The notes under the pieces are model-generated. The model was not told the DNA's origin, made no database searches, and was given only the letters and a program-made list of their open reading frames with translations. A DNA stretch of 64,000 bases from Candidula unifasciata (Eukaryota; Mollusca; Gastropoda; Stylommatophora; Geomitridae). The translations under genes and the position numbers were made by a program. Shown here piece by piece: positions 22,476-32,709 of this stretch (the first letter of the stretch is position 1; every line of letters begins with the position of its first letter). Location of the stretch: positions 339,423 to 403,422 of the forward strand of contig CAJHNH020003157.1 in NCBI GenBank assembly GCA_905116865.2, read 5' to 3'.

Positions 22476-25400
22476 AGATATTTACGTTATCTCTGACTGT
22501 GTTCTCTTTTATTCTTTCGAAATATGGCCGTGCATGTAATATATATTTTTATTTATAAAGTGAACAATATCATTTCTAGATAAACCAAGCGGCATTGTAA
22601 AATAACATCAAAGGAAAACTAAACAAATTCACAGAGAACTTACCAAATGACCTTTAATAATATCAGTGCTTTCCTTATACAACCCTGAAGTACCGTCGAA
22701 GCACTAAACCATGATAGCCTGAAACGCTTGATATCGGTTAGACATTGTTATGTAAAGCCTACAGTTACAATATAAACGGAATTTAAAGAAAAAACGTATG
22801 TTAAAAAATCATACACTTTAGTACCATGTATAACAGGACCAAGCAGTAGAATTTCTCAAGCCTTTTTCAAGTCTTCGAAATGCTCCGCTTAAGTGTTTTT
22901 TTTTTTTTTCTTACTTTAAGAAGTCAGCTTTTTGTGTGAGTATAATGTACAATAACAAATGAGGAGAACTAATGGTGGTTTGAACTTTAGCGTACACGAA
23001 ACAAAGCAATATACAATGGCTGTAAGGACAACAGTTATTTCATCTGTAGAGGCCAGAACAGGAAAGAAACAGCTCTAATCACCAGAGGGAACAAAACTAT
23101 GATATCTTTATTAATCAGACAACGAAGATTCTTCACAACATTCAAATAAACCCAGATCTAGATTAACTGGGTCTATTGAAAACAAATGTCGAAGGATGTA
23201 GAATGTAATCACCTAATTTAAAAAAAGAAAAAAAAAAAAAAATAACCAGAGAAGAAACAAACAACAAGTGAATGGGTGGATTAAGTCAAGACATGAATGC
23301 GGGCTTACACATTAGTTTCTGTGATCTGTATTTGCTCGTGCTTTCTGCTTCCAACAATATATTTATATTGCTTACACATTTAATCTTGTACTGAAGACGT
23401 TTCTCATTGGCAGAAATTATTTCACAGCCGTGTGGATTAAGAGAGGCCCGGGTTTCTCTAAAAAGCAAATCCTGTCAGTTTATAACAAGTCTGTATGTTC
23501 AATTCATATAAAATCACACAATTGTTCTAAAACCAGAAGTCAGTTGCTATCATCACAATCTGTAAGTTGGCACACGAAGTACAGTAATGACAGTAGAAAG
23601 CATTATCAGTTTATAACCTGTTTTTCCATTCTAGTTATAGAAACTGTTAAATTATTAGAATGAAATATCACATTACGCAAATAATTTTAAATAACAAAAT
23701 GTATAACAGAAAAATAGCACATGTTCACGTTGTTGATAGCTATCGAGCAAGAGAAAATCATGTTTAACCATCATCGTTATCATCAACGATTTCCACAATT
23801 GCCTTTTAATTGTCATTCTTTGTTGATGCATAATGTATTTAATGTCATCAGTCCATCTGCTTTGACACCTTTTTGCTCTTACTTGTGACTGATATGTTTC
23901 ACAGTAAAAACTGACAGTTTTGACAAAACAAAACACTACACAATAGCAGACCTGTATCATGGAAATAAATATCGCAACAGCTCAACATTGCTTCGAAAGA
24001 GCATAATGCATATACGTGTACGTGCAATGTTATATGTAGGTTGTCACTCAAGTTTTTGTATGTAGCTAATTATAAACTAGCAGAGCTACCTTATTATGCC
24101 TTGAAGTGGGAGCCTGTGTGACATAAGCTTGATTCGTGTATGAGACTGTTGACATGTCTGGGTAATATGATTGGTCAATGAACAATGAACAGTGACAAGG
24201 AGTAAAGTGGAAGGAAATACATCAGGAAAATAGAACTGCTCGTATTTAAAAGAAAATAATCACTGGTAGCAGAATAGAGTAGTGGTTAGAAAGCATTAAT
24301 CAGCCCTAAAAAAAAGACACTTATACAAAGGTTACTTATTGCGTTGGCACTTGAATACTTTGAACATGCTAGTCTAACGACGAGCAGGAATTGACGCAGT
24401 CAGGTAAGACAACACAAGTGAAAACGGGATAAACACTAAAAAAAAAAAAAAAAGCTTTTATTTAAAATGCACACAGTAATGATTGTACTTAAACGAAAAA
24501 ATTATTTATCATATAGTTTAATTAATACTATAGATTAAATATATCTTAACGATACATCTCTACATTTTTTTTTTACGATTAACACCAGCGTGGGAATCGA
24601 ATGTATACAGATAACGGTTTATACTTTTGACAGTTTGAGTCTAGTGTTATATGTTTCTGGTTACGCGCTTCAATCCAAGCTCTACAATCCGCACAGCATT
24701 CAGAAAGTCGTCTTCCTTATTGTCGCGAGTTCCAATAAAGAAAACAGTGGCCATCCATTTGTTGTCTGGGCTAAATGATGAGGCTGATGGAATTGACTTT
24801 CTTTGACAGGTGGTCACTGCATTAAATCACTAAATAATATTACATTTTTGCCTCCTGAAAAATTCATTTTAATTATTCAACCAAATTAGTCTCGTCTCGA
24901 GTCAGTCAAACACAGACGACAAGACTTAGAGATTACAGACACACCTAGCTTCCGTGTTTCTGTCCAGGCTATTGGTTTCGTCGCTGCCATAACCTCCACA
25001 GTCAAACTGCTTGTCGTCTAGGCGAAGGCACCGCAGTCTTGTTTGACAGTTCTCCCTCTGATCTGAGCCGTAAATGTCCAAGAGCTCCTGACATTCCGAA
25101 TGACAGAAGTGCAATTATAGATGAGTTTTCCGTGTGGGTTATGGGGCCCCAAAAGATAGATCCACTTGGCCATAACAAGTATGCTGTAAAAAGCGATTTT
25201 TTCAGGAGTTTGCTGATATTAGATGTTTCGGGCTGAAAAACACATATATCGATACCGAGTTGTTAACCACAACATAATGTGCCAAACTTCATCTGAATGG
25301 CTAACGCGGAAGAAGAAACATTTGAGTAAGCAATAGGAAAACAATTGTCGGGGGGGGGGGGGGGGGGGTAGAGAAATTTTTTTGTGGGGAGGGGGTAGGG

Positions 25401-26264
25401 TGGGCGGTATTTGATGAAACTGTTTCATGTCATAAGTGCGGAAAGTCGCTTTAAGAAATATCAGACATTGAGTGGAGCACGCCCTGAAAGCCTTTACCAA
25501 GATCTGCAGGCCTGAATGTGAATGTGCAAGTCGTTGTAATCTACTCTTGCCCATTGCTCGTGAAATTACGATAGGGCCTGGTTACTCGCTGGTCTGAAAC
25601 AGTTGCCGATGATGGAGTCTCCATGGAGGATGAAATTTGCCTCAATAGAGTGCGTCTGACAGCAATGTTGTGAGGATTCATTGTTGTCATTTTGATATCT
25701 TTGGAGACGATAGTGTAATACTGTGCTACAGAGGCGCCAGAAAGACAGCTCACGGCGACGGCGAGTGTGACCTGACTAACCGTTCAGCATGGTAGATCTC
25801 TAGCTGACTGATAACGCCAGGAAAAGTTATATATTGAGCCAGGGTTTGCTGATGCAAATTCTTCATTTATGAACAGGGAGTCCAAATGTTCCATCGTCCA
25901 GCTACTGAGTTGGGTGCTTGGTTCGATACTAAGATTTTCTATGGAATGTTCCCTTTATGTTGTGCCTGCGACGGATTTGTGTTGTGAACAGCACTAAAAT
26001 GGCATGAGGCTGATCAGGCTCCAAATGTGTATTTATCAGTATTGCGTGTACAATGCGGGCTTTCGTAACTGACTGACTAAATAAAGATTGAGTCTCCGTT
26101 CTTACGGGCGACTGTTAGTGTTGACCCATCTAACAGTTGTCGGAAGAGTTAACTCTGAGTGTGCAAGCTTGAAAACGTCCCTGGAACGGGAATGTTTTTT
26201 GACTAGTTTAGCATTCTGCTTTAACTATGTCACCATATGCCAACAACACTGTAAGTCCAGTTTT
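22476..26264. other. Large A/T-rich stretch with no recognised gene
   Basis: Homopolymer runs occur (poly-T near 22900, poly-A near 23222 and 24435, poly-G at about 25350-25368), but no repeat family, transposase motif or frame resembling a known protein was found. Several frames of 60-110 codons (for example 23673-23960 minus, 25219-25554 minus and 25541-25753 minus) show no domain or splice context. This is the longest stretch in the window that I cannot explain. Confidence 0.45.
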
Positions 26265-26560
26265 ATTCCGTAATTCAACACACGCAACTTATATTGTAAC
26301 TCATCTTTTATCAGTTACTCAACACATGTAACCCATTCTGTAACGCATTCTTTATCCCGTAATCAACAGACATAGCTGATAATGTAACTCATCCTATATC
26401 CTGTAACTTAGCACAAGTGACTTATACTTTTACTCATCCTTTGTTCTGTAATTCAATGCATATAGCATATAACGTAAATTATCCTTTATAACTCAAAACA
26501 TTTAACTTATAAAGTAACTCATTATTTATCCAGTAAATCAACACATATAACATCATGTAA
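26265..26560 (+). repeat. Degraded tandem repeat, about 45 bp, six or seven copies
   Basis: The phrase GTAATTCAACACATATAACT, then TGTAACTCATCCTTTATCC, recurs with irregular spacing of about 41-48 bp and many substitutions. It appears to be an old array that is no longer homogenised. Confidence 0.75.
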
Positions 26561-26787
26561 ATACTTGTTGCTCTAGAAAGAAGTGGCTGTAAAACCGATT
26601 TAGACACTACGATTCGGCTGTCATATAAATAGGTTTGTAAAAAATAAATGAAAAACTATGACATGAAACATCATACGCAATTAACGACTATTTAAATGAC
26701 AAGTAAATAATTATTTAAAAAAATCAAATAACTATTGTACAAATTGCAAACGATAAAGTCATTAAAAAAATACTGTAAACAGGATTC

Positions 26788-27110
26788 GGCTATCCTCCGA
26801 ATAACGGTCTTAAATTATCGAGGCCGAAAATGTACCCTAACAGGGCCTCAGTCACATGTAAATTGCGGACTTCTGGCAACTTAAAAGCGGACTTCTGGTT
26901 ACTACCGCCCCCGCCGAGAGTATCTCCTGCAGCTTCCTTCATTTTATTTTCTCGTGAGTCTAGCCCGACTCCGCGCCACGCGTAGCGGCGCGAGAGATAC
27001 ACTCGGCGGTGGTGGTAGTCGCCAGAAGTCCGCTATTTACATGTGACTGAGGCTCCGTTAGAAAATATTTTCGGTCTCGATAATTTGGGGCCGTTATTCG
27101 GAGGATAGCC
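26788..27110. mobile_element. M4: fold-back hAT-like element, 323 bp
   Basis: This is the shortest and cleanest member of the M family. The arms begin GGCTATCCTCCGAATAACGG and match for about 90 bp, including AAATTATCGAG, CTCAGTCACATGTAAAT and GCGGACTTCTGGC on both sides. Flanks are CAGGATTC (26780-26787) and CAGGATTT (27111-27118), 7 of 8. Nearly the whole element could fold into a hairpin. Confidence 0.92.
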
Positions 27111-27385
27111 CAGGATTTCTTAGTTGCAGTCCTGCTGAGAGAAAAGCGTCAATATGCAATGGGAAAAAGGCCTACTGTTTTTTTCTATTATTTCACAAAA
27201 ACATTGTTTTATATTCTATATGTGATAAATTAAATTTATAGCCTGTGTGCTGTTTAAAATTATATACGAAATATACGCAATTTATAACAACTGTGTTATT
27301 TTAGCTTAAACGTCATATTAGATACGACATTAACCAGCACAACACAGTGTCACGTGAGGATGCCTAAATCTTAATTTCTACAATA

Positions 27386-27467
27386 ATGTGTCAGCTTTCT
27401 ACAACGACCTTGGCGATTCTTGTGTCCTGTTGTCTACAAGTGATAGGAAACACGCCGGACTTTCAAG
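27386..27467 (+). CDS. Candidate first exon encoding a signal peptide
   Basis: An ATG at 27386 opens 27 codons, MCQLSTTTLAILVSCCLQ then VIGNTPDFQ, and the frame ends at a good splice donor (CAAG|GTATGC, 27467/27468). The first 20 residues have the polar start, hydrophobic core (LAILVSCCL) and small-residue end of a secretory signal peptide, with a plausible cleavage after VIG. The stretch upstream holds CACGTG near 27351, a common E-box. No second exon was identified: an R copy and other repeats follow. The mature protein is therefore unknown. The call rests on the peptide and the donor together. Confidence 0.5.
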
Positions 27468-27645
27468 GTATGCATAATTAGTCTTGTCACTCGCTGCATA
27501 CACAAAGCTATAGGGGCGCCGAAACCTGAGCTTAGGCAGCTGGGGGCTTTCTCTCCGCCCTCACCAACCATTGTAGAGGTGACTGAGCTCCCTCTAGTAA
27601 GTTTGTAAGGAGACTGGTGGCTCCTCTAGCCACATAACTAACTAT

Positions 27646-27869
27646 CCAGTTTCGTCCTTTTTAGAATGAAATTTTTTGTTTTTGAAGCCCTACCCTGGCT
27701 TTTGCCAGGGACCGCAATATAGACAGGCCATAAATATGGCCCATTGTCTGAACGCGGTTTCTGGTACCTCTCCACGGCGATCCTCATCCATATGGTGGCA
27801 CTTTGTGTCATCGGGTGTATATCGCTTGTGTGATGTCCTAGTGGGGTAGAAAGTCAGTCAGTCAGTACT
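27646..27869 (+). mobile_element. R3: SINE-like family R with 8-bp target duplication
   Basis: It is read on the plus strand from CCAGTTTCGTCC to a GTCAGTCAGTCAGTACT tail. The GGCCATAAATATGGCC-type and CTGGCTTTTGCCAGGG hairpins are intact. The first hairpin has one damaged arm (AGAATGAAA). CTAACTAT occurs at 27638-27645 and again at 27870-27877. This fixes both ends of the family. Confidence 0.9.
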
Positions 27870-27877
27870 CTAACTAT

Positions 27878-28329
27878 GCATAGAATATATCTTTCTTCAG
27901 TATCCGTTTATAAATTTCAGATTATTTCAAATATATTACTTTTTTTTTTTCATTCAACAAAATATCATTTTTCAGATAAACAAGACTTAGGCTCCTTTGC
28001 GCCACCCCACCCCTCCCCTTTTCATGAAAAATTTGTAAGGGGCTGAAGCCCTGCCCCCTTATATATTTATTGTAACGGCGCCCCTTTTAAGCTTTAGAGT
28101 GAGACTTTCTCTCGAACTCACGTCAAAGCGTCTATGTGTTTGTGTGTTTGTTTGTGTGTGTAAGTTGTTGATGTATAAATGTATTTATGTATATGTGTTT
28201 ATGTGCGAAGTGCGTAAATAAGTGGAGTGAACTTTAGATTTTACATTAAAAATCGGAATTTCCGGTAAAAAAAACTTCTTGTCAGAGGTGTGTCTTTATA
28301 ATACATTGACAGGTGAAGTAAATTTATTT
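27878..28329. other. No gene seen
   Basis: A poly-T run near 27943, a GC-rich CCCCACCCC patch near 28010 and a TG-rich stretch at 28135-28210 are present. No coding or repeat assignment could be made. Confidence 0.45.
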
Positions 28330-28450
28330 TGTTGTAATTTATGTTTAACTGAGTTGAGTTAAGCTGAGTCAAGAAAGACATCACAGAACTTGGGGCATTC
28401 CCTTATGCGCTTCAACCCCATCCTCAGCAGCCAGCGCAGTTCCAATACTA
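28330..28450 (-). mobile_element. A-type LINE 3' end, minus strand
   Basis: On the minus strand: TATTGGAACTGCGCTGGCTG, AGGATGGGGTTGAAGCGC, GAATGCCCC, CTGTGATGTC, then CTCAGCTTAACTCAACTCAG. These are the A1 3' end and tail. The 5' side is cut at about 28450, where the ACCAGATT-type tail of F2 abuts it. Confidence 0.85.
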
Positions 28451-28725
28451 ATCTGGTAAATCTGGTAATCTGGTAATCCTAGTTTCAGCTTCATAGCAAA
28501 CAGGTCACCCCACATATGCTCCGCTCCTGTGCCAACGAAAAACAAACGCAGCTCACAGTGTCACGCCATGCACTCAACTCAGAAGCTGGGCGACGAAACT
28601 ACATCCTTCCAGTCTACAAATGGAGCAAAAATGCAACGGCCACCGTCTGGCAAAAAAAAAAAAAAAATTTGCCCCGGCTTAAAAAAAAAAAAGGGTGGCC
28701 GTAACTAGCGTCCATTTTGACCGGA
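28451..28725 (-). repeat. F2: repeat sharing host promoter sequence with the insert at 51604
   Basis: It aligns with the insert at 51604-52165. Shared blocks are GGTAATCTGGTAATC (the tail in minus sense), TTTCAGCTTCATAGCAAAC, GCTCCGCTCCTGTGCCA, CAGCTCACAG.GTCACGCC, AGAAGCTGGGCGACGAAAC, AATGGAGCAAAAATGCA and CTAGCGTCCATTTT.ACCGGAAG. It lacks about 300 bp present in the other copy, and two A runs have expanded. It stops about 30 bases before the position of the eIF3k start codon. The minus strand is taken as sense because of the 3' tail. No protein is encoded. Confidence 0.78.
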
Positions 28726-28732
28726 AGAATTA

Positions 28733-28845
28733 TATGAGGGTTAATAAACGGTCACCCCAGCAGTACCCTCATTATTAGCTGGGGAAGGGACTTAGGACAT
28801 TACATCCACCAGCAGGCGTCGCCCCTACAACGACCTGCCTGCCAT
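28733..28845 (-). mobile_element. E2: isolated 5' end of an E-type LINE
   Basis: On the minus strand AGGGGCGACGCCTGCTGG ... CAGCTAATAATGAGGG ... CTGGGGTGACCGTTTATTAA aligns with the first 100 bp of LINE E1 (32602-32695) at roughly 75-80% by eye. It sits about 90 bp beyond the 3' end of E1 in the same orientation, as in a head-to-tail pair. The rest of the second element is missing. Confidence 0.8.
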
Positions 28846-28945
28846 CGTTAACGACTGTTCACCCAACAGCCATGCAGTTCTTTGGCACGAAGGAGACAAC
28901 TTGAACTTGGGTTTCGTACTGCCGACTCCCTACTAAGATGTTATT

Positions 28946-29640
28946 TTATGTTCTGTTATCACAATTAATGTCACTGCACATTAGGCATACCCATGCGTGC
29001 TCAGTTCTCCGAAGCAGCAGCCGCTCTGAAGTACTTCTACTAATTGTCCCCATGAGAAGCTGGTTATATTGTCTCCTTTCTCGGCCTCGAAGACGGCAAA
29101 GACGTGCATCACCATGCTTAACTCCCATGTCACGCAATCGTGTTAGTGTCAGGGATTCCTCATTCTCCACTAGCCCAGTTCGTACAGCGTTGACTATGTC
29201 TGCTCTGTCCATACTTTTTCCCGCAATCAATAATGCAGTGCTTGCCAGTTGGTCTGCTCGCTCATTTCCCTTCACGCCCGCATGACCCGGTGTGTAGATC
29301 CAGGTTACGGAGGTTAAGTGCGATTTCCTAATGCTTTCTATCCATTCAGAGCGCATACTGCCTGTTGCTATCTTCTGAAGCATATTCATTGAGTCTGAGA
29401 CAATTACTACCTGTGTGGCGGTTTGCTCGGATACCCATGCTAAAGCTCTAGAAGCAGCGGCTATTTCCATTGTCATGCTTGACGTGGTTGTCTGGTAAGC
29501 GCCGCTGTCCTCATGTATTGTTTTCCCCTTTCTTTGCGCTGTGTATGCCCATGCTGACCTTGATCCGCGCTTCACGGATCCATCTGTTTAGATGATGGTA
29601 TCTTCTGGGTCTGAATGCTGATCTATCAGTTCCCTTACTT
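28946..29640 (-). pseudogene. LINE E1 RNase H domain
   Basis: Frame 29575-28946 reads AWAYTAQRKGK, SSMTMEIAAASRALAW (catalytic Glu), VIVSDSMNML (Asp) and YTPGHAGVKGNERADQLA (His, Asn and Asp of the last motif, all present). Just upstream the first catalytic segment reads II-stop-TDGS, a TAA in place of the usual Tyr codon. The C-terminal zinc-binding-like end (ERLLLRRTEHAWVC) is also shared with B. Apart from the stop the domain is well preserved. Confidence 0.82.
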
Positions 29641-31444
29641 CTGTGTCTACGGAATTTGATCCCTGCAGTACCTTCCGAGTGTGATGACAACCTTAGAGAT
29701 GCCATGCATGTCTACTGGTGTATTCGTCCATTCTTTTCCGTGGCTGATCACGTCTAGGTCACATACCTGCTGGATTAAGTCCTCAGCCTTTGCCATCCAA
29801 GAGCGGCCCCTTTTGAGACGCGTTCCTTTTGTGTCGTGAGTAGCTTTGTGTAATGGGTGGTTAACATCTGCCGATACCCTCATGTAAGCCTTGACCTGTG
29901 CCACTTTGTATCTGCTTGTCATAGTCGGCAGACCCAGGATATAACGCATGGCGTTGCAGGAGGTGTCTTTTGTGCAGCCGAGTATGAGTCTCATGGCCTC
30001 ATTCTGTACTCGGTCCAGTCTTTCTAGCTGGGGTTTTGCTGACAGTGAGGAGGCCAAGACCATAGTCAATGACGCTAAGCACAAGCCCTTGATAGAGAAG
30101 GAAAAGTAGACGTTGTTCAATATCAGCTGCTGCTAGCACCTTGAGTGCTGTCAAACCTTTCCTGGCTCTAAGTATGACGTTGTCTACGTGTCATTTGTAT
30201 GACAAGCATCTGTCAAATGTCATGCCCAGGTATTTCATGGTGTCCGTTCTCTCGATGTCCACACCACAGATGCTTACGACTGGCGTTGGTGTACTCACGA
30301 TGTGGGTATTCAGAGAGAACCATGTTAAGGAGGCTTTGGACGGGTTCACATGAGCTCTTGATTCCTGGCACCACTCACTAAGTCTGTCTAGTTCGTGTTG
30401 TAGTGTGGTTGTAATTTCCTGCCTGTTTTTACCTCGACGGTAAACAAGGATATCACCTGCATACGACATTGTTCTGCCTAGGCCTACGCGTTGTGCACTA
30501 GTGACTCCTGCTGTGTACACATTGAAGAGCACAGGCGACAATGGTGATCCCTGGGGCAGACCCATTAGGACGCGTTGAGGTTCGGATGCCCATTCACCAC
30601 ATCGAAGCGACACTGTTCTTTCAAAAAGCGCTGCTGCGATCCAGTTGACCAAATTTGTTTCTATCTGCATATCCAACAGCAGTCTGATGAGCATGTTGTA
30701 TGGGACGCTGTTGTACGCATCTTCTAAGTCAATAGCGGCTGCAGCCGTTTCTATTCCCTCCTGGAAACCCTCATATGTGTCGTAGGCAAATACTGCAGCA
30801 TTGCACCATGTATCTCTTCCTGGTCGGTAGCCACCTAGTGTAGCGATGAATAGGCCACCCGACTCCAATATTTGGGTTAACGTTCTGGCAACGATTTTTT
30901 CCATCAGTTTTCCTACAGTGTTCTGGAGTGTGATGATTCTGTAGCCATTTATTCTCGTGTGGTCTTTTCCTGGCTTAGGAACCGGTCTGAGGTAGCTGTG
31001 GAGCCAGTCATCAGGAAAAATGCCAGTTTTCATGGTGTTGTTAAAAATCGTGGATAGTTCATCAATATCTGTCGCCTCGAGGCTTTTGAAGTGGCTGTAT
31101 CTAATGCCATCAGGCCCTGGAGCTGTGTCCGGACAGGTCTTCAGTGTTGCTCTGATGCAGTCCGTTGAGATGTATACTGTATCATCGACTTCCTCCATTT
31201 CAGCCATCTGGATATCATATAAACTCTGTCTCATCTGTTCCCTCTCTTCCCTATCTTTCTTTTCCGTCTGCAGAAGAAATCTGTGCAGGATAGCCTCGCC
31301 CTTGTCTTTATCCGATTGTAACACCACCCCGTTGTCCATCTTTAGCTCGGGCATAACAGAGGTTTGTTTGCCTCCGTTCATCTTTTGGTGAAGCCGCCAG
31401 AATTTTTTAAGTGATTTTCTATTTCTTCGTAAAAATGTTCCCAC
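29640..31444 (-). pseudogene. LINE E1 reverse transcriptase with altered active site
   Basis: Frame 31444-30191 (417 codons) carries DTAPGPDGIRYSHFKSLE, INGYRIITLQNTVGKLMEKI, LGGYRPGRDTWCNAAVFAYD, AIDLEDAYNSVP (motif A, Asp kept) and MGLPQGSPLSPVLFNVYTAG (motif B). The catalytic box reads SYAGDILVYRRG: the first Asp of the usual ADD is Gly (codon at 30455-30457), which should abolish polymerisation. Frame 30120-29647 continues with LDRVQNEAMRLILGCTKDTS. A frameshift separates the two near 30190. Confidence 0.85.
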
Positions 31445-31449
31445 ATTGT

Positions 31450-32600
31450 GTGCTTAGACTCCTTTGCGAGTTGTTTAAAATGTTCAGTGAGTCTGTCTTT
31501 TTTTGTGTTTAATGTCTTGTTTCAGCGCCTCAGTAAAATTCGAAGACTTTCTGCATTTCTCCCAGTCTTTGGTAGCACCTCATTTCTCTGTCCAGGCTTC
31601 TGCGACTTCAGGTGTCCACCACGGGGGCTGTTGAAAGATAGCTTTCTTCTTTCCCGGTGTTCTGCGTGACCTGTCTCGCAGACGCCCAATTACATTAGGC
31701 TGATGTGCAGCGTACTGGAAAGTAATGGCTGGTCTCTGATACCTTGTGCAGATTGTTTGTTTGACCAGAATCCAACATGGAAGGTGGTCGCTTCCATGAT
31801 GTCCCAGTACGCCCCACTGGCAGAGTGCACTCATACTGGCGTGAGACCAAGGGCACTGTCAGTATCACCTTCTCTGTCGGGGATTCTGATGGGTCTGCCA
31901 TCATTCAAGCAGATTAAATCCGTGTCTGTTAATGCTTCCTCCAGTGCCTCGCCCTGTTTATTGACCGTCGGATTACCCCATAGACGACCTTTGGCGTTGA
32001 AGTCCCCACACATAATGATGTCGGTGGTTATCTGCTCGCACATGTCACTTAAAATTGTCCACTTTTCTTTGTCAACTTTATCATTACAGGCTAGATGTTG
32101 ATTAGCGTGAAAGGTTTACTTCCGTCTATCTTTATGGCCTGAACCTGAATTTCGCTGTTGTTCCTTGCACTCGTGTCCACTACTGAAGATGTTATTCCGC
32201 GCCTGACCAGGATTGCTAGGCCTAGGTGTTTGCTGTTGTACGTTTGGAAGCCTGAGACATTCAGAGCTTCTTCTGTATCCAGCCGGGTCTCCTGAAGTGC
32301 GATTACATCAGCATCATATATAAGTTTCTCCAAGATTGGGCCTCTCTGTCAAACACTCCTGCAGTTCCAGCAAAGAATGCGGAGATTTCCCTTACTAGGG
32401 CGTTCTGATTTAGATTGGTTTTTGCGTGTACCAGCCCGTCCATTGCGCCGTTTTCTGTCATGTTGTCTTCTTCTCCTTCTGTACCTTGTAGATGCTGCTG
32501 CATCGGATCTCAGCACAGACGCACGAAATCCGTAGCTCTGGCAAGGATTGAGTTCATCAAAATTGTCTACCATATTTAATTCAAAAAACAAAAAATATAG
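31450..32600 (-). pseudogene. LINE E1 endonuclease
   Basis: Frames at 32666-32349, 32333-32091 and 32043-31580 together give a basic N-terminus (RRRRRQHDRKRR), LRILCWNCRSV, DADVIALQETRLD, ILVRRGI, ITTDIIMCGDFNAKGRLWGN, NDGRPIRIPDREGDTDSALGL and GHHGSDHLPCWI (catalytic Asp-His). The order and spacing match B. At least two frameshifts interrupt it. The catalytic residues seen are unchanged. Confidence 0.8.
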
Positions 32601-32601
32601 T

Positions 32602-32695
32602 GAGGGTTTATTAACTGTCACCCCAGTGGTGCCCTCGTGCTGGGTAAGGGGCCAGGGACGTAACACCCATCAGCACGGTGTCGCCCCTGTACGAC
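32602..32695 (-). other. Structured 5' module of LINE E1 (possible pseudoknot)
   Basis: Minus-strand order: AGGGGC (32683-32688), CGTGCTG (32671-32677), hairpin GGGTGTTACGTCC (32656-32668), GCCCCT (32647-32652), CAGCACG (32636-32642). The first pairs with the fourth (6 bp) and the second with the fifth (7 bp), so the helices interlock. The E2 copy keeps equivalents: AGGGGC/GTCCCT, GCTGG/CCAGC, and GGATGTAATGTCC. This strand order is that of HDV-like ribozymes, which are known at the 5' ends of some LINEs. The P4 helix and a clear catalytic-C joining segment are not seen, so this is a hypothesis. Confidence 0.4.
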
Positions 32696-32709
32696 ATAAC
32701 TGCCTTCCT

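Larger units (their letters stand above)
28935..32700 (-). mobile_element. LINE E1: nearly full-length I-like element
   Basis: A minus-strand non-LTR element of about 3.8 kb: structured leader (32700-32600), endonuclease (to about 31450), reverse transcriptase (to about 29650), RNase H (to about 28946). It belongs to the same broad group as B (shared LDLEDAYN, GLPQGSPLSPVLFNVY, NPSKAS.TWFSLN and QNEAMRLILGCTKDTSC). Each domain has at least one disabling change: frameshifts near 31450 and 30150, a stop at the start of RNase H, and an altered catalytic box. No tail or target duplication could be fixed. Confidence 0.88.

Noticed and set aside
25345..25370. G run near 25.35 kb as a quadruplex regulatory element
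   Set aside because: It is a single homopolymer without nearby gene or repeated G-tract pattern, and such runs are prone to assembly error.
28733..32700. LTR retrotransposon with E2 and the E1 leader as terminal repeats
   Set aside because: The enclosed proteins are APE endonuclease, non-LTR reverse transcriptase and RNase H. No protease, integrase or primer-binding site is seen, and the leader is a LINE 5' end.
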